Below are positions 6,696 through 12,775 of a stretch of 17,533 nt of DNA, piece after piece (positions within the stretch are counted from its first letter, which is position 1; every line of letters begins with the position of its first letter). A program made the position numbers and the translations under genes. Origin of the DNA: an uncultured Bulleidia sp. (GTDB taxonomy: Bacteria > Bacillota_I > Bacilli_A > Erysipelotrichales > Erysipelotrichaceae); the NCBI GenBank assembly GCA_934725105.1, contig CAKVBD010000045.1, positions 1 through 17,533 on the forward strand, written 5' to 3'. The notes beneath the pieces are model-generated. The model worked only from the letters and a program-made list of their open reading frames with translations. It had not been told where the DNA came from and did not search any database.

Positions 6696-7616
6696 ATGGA
6701 TACGAAACAATTAAGAACATTTGTTGTTTTAGCAAAAGAAAAGAATTATATCAAAGCGAGTGAAATCTTGAATTATGCGCCAAGTACTTTGGCAAAACAT
6801 ATTCATGTGTTAGAAGCTGAATTTTCTACTACGTTTGTTCATTTTCAAAATGGTGCAATTTGTCTGACAAAAGATGGAGAAATCTTTTTGCCGTATGCGA
6901 AAGAAATGCTGAAAATGTATGATAAATGTGAAGCAACTTTCAAACAGAAACATCGGGATAATAAAATTATTGTTGCGGGTGGTGAATTGATGGTGGCATT
7001 TAGTTTTGGCTCATTTATGCACCAGTATCAGAAAGAAATTGAATTTGCCAGTATTGAAGTCAATACAATTTGTTGTTCAAGAGTTCCAGAGTGGCTGGAG
7101 AAGCAGGAATGTGATATTGGATATGTGCAAATGGTTGATTTGAGTGAGTGTGGAAGTGCAAAAGTGACACCATTGTTCCAGGAAAAACTATGTGTGATGA
7201 CTTCTCCATTTCATCCTCTTGCGAATAAAGATAAAGTGTATTTAAAAGATTTTGAAAATCAGAGTTTTACATTTACATATTCAGAATGCTGTTTTACGGA
7301 ACACTTTAGAAATTTACTGCAGGATGCAGATATTGCATTGAAAAGTGAATTGTTTTTAGGATCTGTTACTGCTGTAGTAGAAAGCTGCATGAAAGAAAAG
7401 AGACTATGTCTTGTTCCATATGTTGCGGTTGATAAATTGAAAGAATATGGGCTTGTTGCAATCAACTGGGTAGATGCGTTTCCAATCTATGATTGTATTA
7501 TGACAAGCAAGACAGTTCAGCCACAAGATGAATTGTATCCAATTGTTGAAGCAAGCAGAAATTATTGTCTGCAATTGAAAAAAGATGCGAAAACAAGAGA
7601 TATTGTATTGTTATGA
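6696..7616 (+). CDS. LysR-family transcriptional regulator
   Basis: A 306-residue regulator. The N-terminal winged helix-turn-helix is at about residues 1-60 (MDTKQLRTFVVLAKEKNYIKASEIL, helix pair around 19-41), followed by a linker helix and a periplasmic-binding-like effector domain (about 85-295). The reading frame stays open back to a TTG at 6651, but that lies inside the preceding terminator. The family N-terminus begins at the ATG at 6696. No Shine-Dalgarno sequence precedes that ATG, and a good promoter ends six bases before it, so initiation is probably leaderless. The wing region (AEFSTTFVHFQNGAICLTKDG) is somewhat divergent from the usual LGxxLFxR pattern. It lies between, and codirectional with, the reductase and the MFS gene, and is the natural candidate to control either. 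The ligand is unknown. Confidence 0.88.
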   Translation: MDTKQLRTFVVLAKEKNYIKASEILNYAPSTLAKHIHVLEAEFSTTFVHFQNGAICLTKDGEIFLPYAKEMLKMYDKCEATFKQKHRDNKIIVAGGELMVAFSFGSFMHQYQKEIEFASIEVNTICCSRVPEWLEKQECDIGYVQMVDLSECGSAKVTPLFQEKLCVMTSPFHPLANKDKVYLKDFENQSFTFTYSECCFTEHFRNLLQDADIALKSELFLGSVTAVVESCMKEKRLCLVPYVAVDKLKEYGLVAINWVDAFPIYDCIMTSKTVQPQDELYPIVEASRNYCLQLKKDAKTRDIVLL

Positions 7617-7640
7617 GGGAGGTTTCTTCCTCATTTTTTT
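7613..7640 (+). terminator. Terminator overlapping the LysR stop codon
   Basis: ATGAGGGA (7613-7620) pairs with TTCCTCAT (7627-7634), 8 bp with one G-U pair and a 6-nt loop, followed by T to 7640. The 5' arm contains the TGA stop codon of the LysR gene. Confidence 0.82.
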
Positions 7641-7648
7641 GGAACATT

Positions 7649-7698
7649 ATGCCGAAATGCATCTGGAATGCTAGAAAATAAAAACAAAATAGTACAAT
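7649..7698 (+). promoter_or_regulatory. Candidate control region of the MFS gene
   Basis: A -10-like TACAAT lies at 7693-7698, without a clear -35. Upstream, ATGC occurs three times (7649-7652, 7657-7660, 7668-7671), the last two one helical turn apart. GCAT (7659-7662) and ATGC (7668-7671) also form a small inverted repeat around CTGGA. These could be regulator contacts, for example for the LysR protein encoded just upstream, but the signal is weak. Confidence 0.3.
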
Positions 7699-7718
7699 GG
7701 TAGTAGAGGTAAGAGGAT

Positions 7719-8891
7719 ATGAAATATAAACATTTAAATTTGAAGTATGCCTTGATCAATTGCTTTTATTTTTTTCTAGTTTGTGGCAGTGCTGGTTTTG
7801 CGAATAATTATCTGCAGTATAAAGGACTAGATACATCTGTGATTGGGGTATTATTAACATCTGTTTCAATTATTGCTTTGATTGGCCAGACAACAATGGC
7901 TCCGATTGTTGATAAGTCAAAAGTATGGAATGAGAAGAGATTTATTATTTTTTCATTATTAGTTGCGACGATTGCATATATTGCTTTGATTGTGATTCCT
8001 GGTGAATCTATTCTTTCTATGATAGTTGCAGTTATTGGTTTGGCATTTGCGACGGTTGGTTTTCCTTACTTGAATTCTCTCGCATTTATTTACGAAAAAG
8101 AAGGATACAAGATTAATTATGGACTTGGTAGAGGAGTAGGAAGTGCGGCGTATGCGGTTGGGGCTTTGTGTCTTGGACAGCTCATTAAATTAAAAGATCC
8201 ATCTATTTTACCAGTCTGGCTTGTTGTTATGGCAATTGTGACAATTGGCGTTGTTATGACATTACAGATGCCAAAAGATGAAAAGAAAGAAGTTGTTGAG
8301 GAAAAAACTAAAATATCTTATGCATCTTTCTTTCAGAAGTACTCCGATGTATTGATGATTGTTGGGGCAATGATTTGCCTGAACTTTACACATATGCTGA
8401 TCAATAACTATATGATCAATATTATCAGTGATATTGGCGGGGATGCTGGAAGCCAGGGCAGTGCTACGTTTATTCAGGCAATGGTGGAATTGCCTCCTAT
8501 GTTCGGATTTGCATTATTGTTAAAGAAATTCCGTGTAGATACATTGATGGTGTTCTCTGCGATTGCATGGTGTGTGAAAGATATATTGATTTTGGTTGCA
8601 CCAAATATGACAGTATATTATTTTGCGATGGTTTTTCAGATGTTCTCTTATGCAATTATTATTCCAGCATCTGTTTACTTTGTGGATGAATATATTGCGA
8701 GTGAAGATCGAAATCAGGGACAGGCAGTCATGGGTGCTGCGGGTACGATTGGTGGATTATTTGCATCATTTATTGGCGGCTTCTTGCTAAGCTTGTTGTC
8801 TGTAAGAACGACGCTTTATGTTGGTATTGCGGTAGCTGTTGTTGGTGTATTACTGATGTTGATTGGTGTGAAAAAATTAAAAAAAGCATAA
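7719..8891 (+). CDS. MFS transporter, MFS_1-like (LacY/NupG-like) group
   Basis: A 390-residue inner-membrane transporter with about twelve hydrophobic segments in two halves, joined by a charged cytoplasmic loop near residues 188-205 (PKDEKKEVVEEKTK). The N-terminal pattern, with FANNYLQYKGLDTSVIGVLL and then IVDKSK after TM2, resembles the MFS_1_like/LacY-type proteins that carry sugars, nucleosides or other small polar compounds by proton symport. I cannot assign a substrate. AGAGGT (7705-7710) lies eight bases before the ATG. It follows the LysR terminator and is followed at nine bases by the DUF4186 gene, with no terminator between. Possible cargoes are the substrate or product of the flavin reductase or a beta-glucoside. 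The GH1 enzyme needs a phosphorylated substrate, which argues against the latter. Confidence 0.82.
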   Translation: MKYKHLNLKYALINCFYFFLVCGSAGFANNYLQYKGLDTSVIGVLLTSVSIIALIGQTTMAPIVDKSKVWNEKRFIIFSLLVATIAYIALIVIPGESILSMIVAVIGLAFATVGFPYLNSLAFIYEKEGYKINYGLGRGVGSAAYAVGALCLGQLIKLKDPSILPVWLVVMAIVTIGVVMTLQMPKDEKKEVVEEKTKISYASFFQKYSDVLMIVGAMICLNFTHMLINNYMINIISDIGGDAGSQGSATFIQAMVELPPMFGFALLLKKFRVDTLMVFSAIAWCVKDILILVAPNMTVYYFAMVFQMFSYAIIIPASVYFVDEYIASEDRNQGQAVMGAAGTIGGLFASFIGGFLLSLLSVRTTLYVGIAVAVVGVLLMLIGVKKLKKA

Positions 8892-8894
8892 AAT
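8889..8894 (+). promoter_or_regulatory. Possible leaderless promoter of the DUF4186 gene
   Basis: TAAAAT (8889-8894) overlaps the TAA stop of the MFS gene and ends six bases before the ATG at 8901. There is no Shine-Dalgarno sequence in the A-rich stretch before that ATG. No convincing -35 is visible, so the alternative is reinitiation after the MFS stop. Confidence 0.3.
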
Positions 8895-8900
8895 AGTTTT

Positions 8901-9257
8901 ATGCAGACAAGGATAGAAGCGCTATATAAATTGTCTCAATCAAAATTCCGTTCTTCTTTTCATTTGAAGGAGAAAGATAAATTGTATGTGGAAGAAAAAG
9001 GAATGGATGTCATTCGTAAGCATGCATGTGATTTTGTGAAGAATAAACTGGCAGATAGCTATCCGAAAAATGATGGAAAGCAAACACCAATGAAAGGACA
9101 TCCTGTCTTTATCGCAATGCATGCTTGTGCGTGCTGTTGTAGAGGGTGTTTGAATCGATGGTATCATGTTGAAAAAGGTGTTCCTTTAACAGATGTTCAA
9201 CAAGAGAAAATTGTTAATCTATTGATGTTGTGGATAGAAAATGAAATGAAAAAATGA
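8901..9257 (+). CDS. DUF4186-type small protein
   Basis: A 118-residue soluble protein that I recognise as the DUF4186 family. Its conserved elements are SQSKFRSSFHL (12-22), a DGKQTPMKGHPVFIAMHA block (58-75) and a CRGCLNRWYH stretch (80-89). Function is unknown. Cysteines 76, 78, 79, 80 and 83, with H67, H74 and H89, are packed closely enough to suggest a metal or redox site, but that is inference. The ATG follows the MFS stop by nine bases with no ribosome site, while almost every other gene here has a strong one. Translation could depend on coupling to the MFS gene or on a leaderless transcript. The stop codon lies inside a bidirectional terminator shared with the convergent lipoprotein gene. 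Confidence 0.8.
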   Translation: MQTRIEALYKLSQSKFRSSFHLKEKDKLYVEEKGMDVIRKHACDFVKNKLADSYPKNDGKQTPMKGHPVFIAMHACACCCRGCLNRWYHVEKGVPLTDVQQEKIVNLLMLWIENEMKK

Positions 9258-9277
9258 GGGTGTATCATCCTCATTTT
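9251..9277. terminator. Bidirectional terminator between convergent genes
   Basis: AAAATGAGG (9251-9259) pairs with CCTCATTTT (9269-9277), a perfect 9-bp stem with a 9-nt loop and A/T flanks in both directions. The arms contain the TGA of the DUF4186 gene (9255-9257) and reach two bases into the TAA of the minus-strand lipoprotein gene (9276-9278). Confidence 0.75.
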
Positions 9278-9839
9278 ATTGTGCAGTGAATGTTCCTGAA
9301 ATTTCTGCGGAAGTAATGATGTTTGAGAGACCTTCATCAATGAATGAAAGATCGTCTTCATTTGTTGCATCGAAGTTACCAGGTAATGAGAGTGGTGGGG
9401 CAGAAAGTGCATAGACTTTAATGATATACGTGTGTGTTCCACTTGGTGGATATGGTCCAACATATTCCCCTGCCTGGCTGCCTGGATCCAGGTGTGTATC
9501 TGTAAGACCGCTAGCTCTCCAATGTAACCAGTTATTTGCGGATGTGTCGATCATGTAAATGACATATTCTTCTGCACCGTCAATTGCATTCCAGCTGAGT
9601 TCTGGTGTGCGATTTGATCCAATGGAAGAAGTGATATCGCTGTTCCATTCACCATCAATTAAATCAGATGAAGTGATTGTAAGTGATGCTGGTTCTGGAT
9701 TCACTTCGGGTTCCATTGTTTCTTCAGTTGGATCTGTAACAGAGACTCTTTCAACATTGCTTTTCCGTTTGACGGTATTTTTACTACAGGCACATAAAAG
9801 AAGCGTTGCGATAATGCATAATTTTGTTAAGTGTTTCAT
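9276..9839 (-). CDS. PEBP/YbhB-like lipoprotein
   Basis: A 187-residue predicted lipoprotein of the phosphatidylethanolamine-binding (YbhB/YbcL, Raf-kinase-inhibitor-like) family. The signal peptide ends in LLCAC, so C18 would be lipidated; a Cys at -2 is unusual but tolerable. A polar, Pro/Glu-rich linker (about 20-50) precedes the PEBP domain (about 51-187). Family landmarks are ELSWNAIDGAEEYVIYMID (80-98), NWLHW (103-107), GPYPPSGTHTY (128-138) and a KVYAL strand (141-145). The bacterial cellular role is unsettled; anion or lipid-headgroup binding is suggested for the family. AAGGAGG (9846-9852) lies six bases before the start codon. It is a single gene on the minus strand, after the terminator of the thr operon and convergent with DUF4186. 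No link to either neighbour is evident. Confidence 0.82.
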   Translation of the reverse strand: MKHLTKLCIIATLLLCACSKNTVKRKSNVERVSVTDPTEETMEPEVNPEPASLTITSSDLIDGEWNSDITSSIGSNRTPELSWNAIDGAEEYVIYMIDTSANNWLHWRASGLTDTHLDPGSQAGEYVGPYPPSGTHTYIIKVYALSAPPLSLPGNFDATNEDDLSFIDEGLSNIITSAEISGTFTAQ

Positions 9840-9864
9840 GATAATCCTCCTTGATAATCATATC

Positions 9865-9870
9865 ACTATA
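9865..9870 (-). promoter_or_regulatory. Candidate -10 of the PEBP lipoprotein gene
   Basis: Read on the minus strand, TGTTATAGT is an extended -10 with TATAGT at 9865-9870. The expected start near 9858 leaves a short leader containing AAGGAGG. The -35 region falls in the thr terminator hairpin and is not a good match. Confidence 0.35.
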
Positions 9871-9872
9871 AC

Positions 9873-9902
9873 AAAAATGTATTCCATAAAAATGGAATAC
9901 AT
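9873..9902 (-). terminator. Terminator of the thrC-thrB-thrR operon
   Basis: An 11-bp perfect stem: ATGTATTCCAT on one arm (9877-9887) and ATGGAATACAT on the other (9892-9902), around a 4-nt loop. On the minus strand it is followed by five T (9877-9873). It starts six bases after the thrR stop. Confidence 0.88.
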
Positions 9903-9907
9903 GAATA

Positions 9908-10345
9908 TTACTCAATGGCATCTAGATGTACATTTCTAACACCAGATAAATGCTTAAGTGTATCAGTCATTTCCTGGATATCACATGCCATCTTAGAAAT
10001 ATCTAATGATAGTAGTACATTTGCTTTGTTTGCGATAGGTATTGCCTGGGAAATTGTTAAAATCGATGTGTTAAGATCAGATAATGTTTTTAGAACAGAA
10101 GAGAGTGTACCACTCTCATTCTTTAATATCAGAGAAAGAACAGCTTTTCTTTCTGTCGTATCATCTGCACTTTCATAAACATAATCTTTGTACTTGTAAT
10201 ATGTATTTCTAGAAATACCTGCTTTTTGTACTGCTTCTGTAATTGTGGAAGCTTCATGATTTGTTAAAAGATTTCTTGCATAAATGACTTTATCTAAATA
10301 ATCAGGTAATATTTTTCTGGAAACAATTAAAAAATCTTTTTTCAT
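9908..10345 (-). CDS. thrR: ACT-domain DNA-binding regulator of threonine synthesis (ThrR/PheB family)
   Basis: A 145-residue protein of the UPF0735/PheB family, of which Bacillus subtilis ThrR (YszB) is the characterised repressor of threonine genes. The N-terminal half has a helix-turn-helix (about 34-55, TITEAVQKAGISRNTYYKYK). The C-terminal half (about 68-140) is an ACT domain with the pattern KNESGTLSSVLKTLSDLNTSILTISQ, which would bind an amino acid. Its ATG overlaps the TGA of thrB as ATGA, with GGAGG inside thrB, so it is translationally coupled. Placement as last gene of thrC-thrB, beside hom-lysC-asd, supports a regulator of both arms. Ligand and operator are inferred: threonine would be the expected effector. 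Confidence 0.82.
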   Translation of the reverse strand: MKKDFLIVSRKILPDYLDKVIYARNLLTNHEASTITEAVQKAGISRNTYYKYKDYVYESADDTTERKAVLSLILKNESGTLSSVLKTLSDLNTSILTISQAIPIANKANVLLSLDISKMACDIQEMTDTLKHLSGVRNVHLDAIE

Positions 10346-11202
10346 AAAACCTCCGAGCCATTTTTCGCAATGGTTCTTTCAAAAATCTGCCAGTTATATT
10401 TTAAACTGTTTATTGCATCCTTATCAACTTGAAAAACAGGATCTTTTGAAATCAATAAACATGTTGATCCAGAACCACTGATCAGAAATACACCATATTT
10501 AGAAACAATATTTTTGATATCTTCAAATTCATGAATTAATTGTTTACGGTATGGTTCATGGATTGCATCAACTGCACTGATCTTTAACAGATCCATATTT
10601 CCCGTACGTAATGCTTCAACTAGTAAAGCAGCGTGAGCTCCATTAGAAGCAGCTGTTTTTCTATCATAGCTGTCAGGTAAAATTGCACGTGCTTTTTGTG
10701 TAGAAACTTCAAAATCAGGAACAAACAGTGTGTATTTCCATGTATTATCCAGTGATAAATGATGCGTGAAGAAGTGATGATCAAATGCCAAAGAGGCTGT
10801 AAAACCACCATAGATGCATGGTGCAGCATTATCTGGATGTCCTTCTAATTGACTTGCTAACTGGAAAATCTGATCTTTTGATAATGCATTGTTATGTAAT
10901 GCACTGCATGCAAATAATCCACCACAGATCAAAGATGCACTTGAGCCAAGTCCACGACTGACAGGGATTTCTGTATGAAAGATCGCATGAACATGATCCT
11001 GGATTCCAATTTCTTTACATCCTAGATGGTATGCTTTTAAGAAAATGTTATCTGGATTGTTGAATCGATCTTCAACATTTTCTAGAATATCCTGATCAGA
11101 AAGTTCAACTTCAAATGTGTTGTATAAGTCAAATGCTAAACCAAAGCAGTCAAATCCAGGACCAACATTTGCGCTTGTTGCAGGTGTTTTAATTGTGATC
11201 AT
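10342..11202 (-). CDS. thrB: Homoserine kinase
   Basis: GHMP-superfamily kinase that phosphorylates homoserine with ATP, the fourth step from aspartate to threonine. Landmarks, numbered from the ATG used here: TPATSANVGPGFDCFGLAF at 6-24, the ATP-binding PVSRGLGSSASL (80-91) and EGHPDNAAP (120-128). The length is 286 residues, slightly below the usual 290-310. The frame extends two codons to a TTG at 11208, but AAGGAGA (11209-11215) abuts that TTG, whereas it is six bases before the ATG at 11202, which I prefer. The start overlaps the end of thrC by 14 bp, and the stop overlaps the start of thrR as ATGA, so the three genes are tightly coupled. Confidence 0.92.
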   Translation of the reverse strand: MITIKTPATSANVGPGFDCFGLAFDLYNTFEVELSDQDILENVEDRFNNPDNIFLKAYHLGCKEIGIQDHVHAIFHTEIPVSRGLGSSASLICGGLFACSALHNNALSKDQIFQLASQLEGHPDNAAPCIYGGFTASLAFDHHFFTHHLSLDNTWKYTLFVPDFEVSTQKARAILPDSYDRKTAASNGAHAALLVEALRTGNMDLLKISAVDAIHEPYRKQLIHEFEDIKNIVSKYGVFLISGSGSTCLLISKDPVFQVDKDAINSLKYNWQIFERTIAKNGSEVL

Positions 11203-12679
11203 TGCCAATCTCCTTCATTCTTTCTGCGATGACTTTCATGCCGTCTTCTTTTTCGATGCTGCGTGTAAAGCGTACAGGAAGATCTTTTAAACATGCAAGA
11301 TTGGATGGAATGGATGTTTGTGTATATGTATGCAAAGCATCCATTGCTTCAAAGTCATCTTCAATGCAATTGTTTGAAACTGCCTTGTATACATCTTTAC
11401 AGAATTTATATGGAGAAGCAGTTGATAAAACAATCGATGGTGTTTTATCTTGTGTTTGTGATTGATATTGTCTATATGCATGCAGACCAACTGCAGTATG
11501 AGGATCAATTAATACATGTTCTTTTTCATAGAGATCATGAATTGTCTTAGCGCAGCCATCTTCATTTGTCCAGTAGCCCTTGAAAATAGAAGAAATCTTT
11601 TCCTGAATATTTGATGGAACAGTATATGATCCTCGCTCGTTTAATTCTTTCATCATGTGAGCGACAAAAGCATCATCATTTTCACTCATGATAAATAATA
11701 ATCTTTCAAGATTGCTTGAAATCAGAATGTCCATGGATGGGGACATTGTTGGGATGAATGGGCGATGAATGGAATATGTACCTGTATTTAAGAAGTCTGT
11801 TAAAACATTATTCGAGTTAGAAGCACAGATTAACTGATTCACTGGTAAACCTGTACGATATGCTAGATAACCAGCTAAGATATCACCGAAGTTTCCTGTA
11901 GGAACGACAAAATTCACTAGATCTCCACACTGGATTGCACCGTCTTTTACAAGCTTACAGTAAGAAGAATAGTAATAGACAACTTGTGGGATTAGTCTAC
12001 CTACATTGATAGAGTTGGCAGAGGAAATTGTGACGTTATGTAAAGATGCAAGTACTTGTGGATCTTGTGTTGCTTCTTTAACCATTCTTTGACAGTCATC
12101 AAAGTTTCCTTTGACCGCAATCACTTCAACATTATCTCCAGTGCTTGTCTGCATTTGCTTCTTCTGTACCTGAGAAACGCCAACTTCTGGATAGAAGACT
12201 GTAATTGCGGTATGTTTTACATCTGCAAATCCACTTAATGCAGCCTTTCCTGTATCTCCTGAAGTAGCAGTTAAAATAGAAATCGTGTCATGACGATTTT
12301 CTTTGTTGTAGGATTGGATCAATAAATGAGGAAGCAATGTTAAAGCAATGTCTTTAAATGCACTTGTAGGACCGTGATACAGTTCCATTAAGTATGCATC
12401 TTCTATTTTATGCAATGGAACGATTTCTTCTGTATCAAATTTATTGTCATATGCCTGATTTACGGAGGAAGAAATTTCTTCTTCAGTAAAGTCATCTAGG
12501 AAAGCGTGAATGACTTTTGTGGCAATCTGCTGATAAGACAAATTTATTAATTCATCTACATTGATATGAATGTCAATGCTTTCTGGTGTAAAAAGACCAC
12601 CATCTGTTGCTAGACCTTGAATAATTGCGTTATGACTTTCAACAATTTCATTTTTATTTCTGCTGCTTACATATTTCAT
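11189..12679 (-). CDS. thrC: Threonine synthase
   Basis: PLP enzyme that converts O-phosphohomoserine to threonine and phosphate, the final step of the pathway. It has 496 residues and the organisation of the longer E. coli/yeast-type (class II) threonine synthases rather than the roughly 350-residue Bacillus form. The N-terminus MKYVSSR and GLATDGGLFTPE (22-33) is typical. The PLP lysine is K109 in YHGPTSAFKD. TATSGDTGKAAL and the downstream VPTGNFGDILAGY stretch are the phosphate- and cofactor-binding loops. AAGGAG lies eight bases upstream of the ATG. It is the first gene of the thrC-thrB-thrR operon, transcribed away from hom across a short shared control region, and overlaps thrB by 14 bp. 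Confidence 0.93.
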   Translation of the reverse strand: MKYVSSRNKNEIVESHNAIIQGLATDGGLFTPESIDIHINVDELINLSYQQIATKVIHAFLDDFTEEEISSSVNQAYDNKFDTEEIVPLHKIEDAYLMELYHGPTSAFKDIALTLLPHLLIQSYNKENRHDTISILTATSGDTGKAALSGFADVKHTAITVFYPEVGVSQVQKKQMQTSTGDNVEVIAVKGNFDDCQRMVKEATQDPQVLASLHNVTISSANSINVGRLIPQVVYYYSSYCKLVKDGAIQCGDLVNFVVPTGNFGDILAGYLAYRTGLPVNQLICASNSNNVLTDFLNTGTYSIHRPFIPTMSPSMDILISSNLERLLFIMSENDDAFVAHMMKELNERGSYTVPSNIQEKISSIFKGYWTNEDGCAKTIHDLYEKEHVLIDPHTAVGLHAYRQYQSQTQDKTPSIVLSTASPYKFCKDVYKAVSNNCIEDDFEAMDALHTYTQTSIPSNLACLKDLPVRFTRSIEKEDGMKVIAERMKEIGNDHN

Positions 12680-12705
12680 ACGATTCGCTCCTTGTAATAA
12701 ACACG

Positions 12706-12735
12706 TTGATATGATACTATGTTCGCGTTCTTAAT
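12706..12735 (+). promoter_or_regulatory. Candidate promoter of hom-lysC-asd
   Basis: TTGATA (12706-12711) is five of six to the -35 consensus. A weak -10 lies 17-19 bp on (TCTTAATA region, 12729-12736). The expected start near 12742 gives a leader of about 34 nt with GGAGG at 12766-12770. The weak -10 lowers confidence. Confidence 0.35.
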
Positions 12736-12739
12736 ACAA
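12711..12739 (-). promoter_or_regulatory. Candidate promoter of thrC-thrB-thrR
   Basis: On the minus strand, TTGTAT (12739-12734) is followed after exactly 17 bp by TATCAT (12716-12711, five of six). The start near 12704 leaves about 25 nt before the thrC ATG. The elements overlap those proposed for hom, so the two promoters would compete. Confidence 0.5.
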
Positions 12740-12775
12740 GTGTTTTTAAAACAGGTACACTAAATGGAGGAAAAT

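Larger units (their letters stand above)
12691..12740. repeat. Inverted repeat in the thrC/hom divergent control region
   Basis: CTTGTAATAA (12691-12700) and TTAATACAAG (12731-12740) are inverted with nine of ten positions matching. Their centres are 40 bp apart, close to four helical turns. They bracket both predicted promoters. This is a good candidate for paired binding sites of the ThrR protein encoded at the end of the thrC operon; binding is inferred only. Confidence 0.5.

Noticed and set aside
3052..8891. GH1 enzyme and MFS carrier as one beta-glucoside uptake system
   Set aside because: The GH1 enzyme carries the 6-phosphate-binding triad, implying PTS import. The two genes are separated by 3.2 kb and several terminators.
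9559..9939. Plus-strand 126-codon frame opposite the PEBP gene
   Set aside because: It is antisense to a well-supported lipoprotein gene, lacks a ribosome site and runs through the thr terminator.
11203..11208. TTG start for homoserine kinase two codons upstream
   Set aside because: The ribosome site abuts the TTG, while it is correctly spaced for the ATG at 11202.
12764..12775. Earlier ATG for homoserine dehydrogenase
   Set aside because: The GGAGG ribosome site for the ATG at 12776 lies between the two; the four extra residues are not family-like.
12680..12775. T-box, threonine attenuator or leader peptide before thrC or hom
   Set aside because: Both leaders are under about 45 nt, too short for a T-box or attenuator, and no Thr-rich frame is present.
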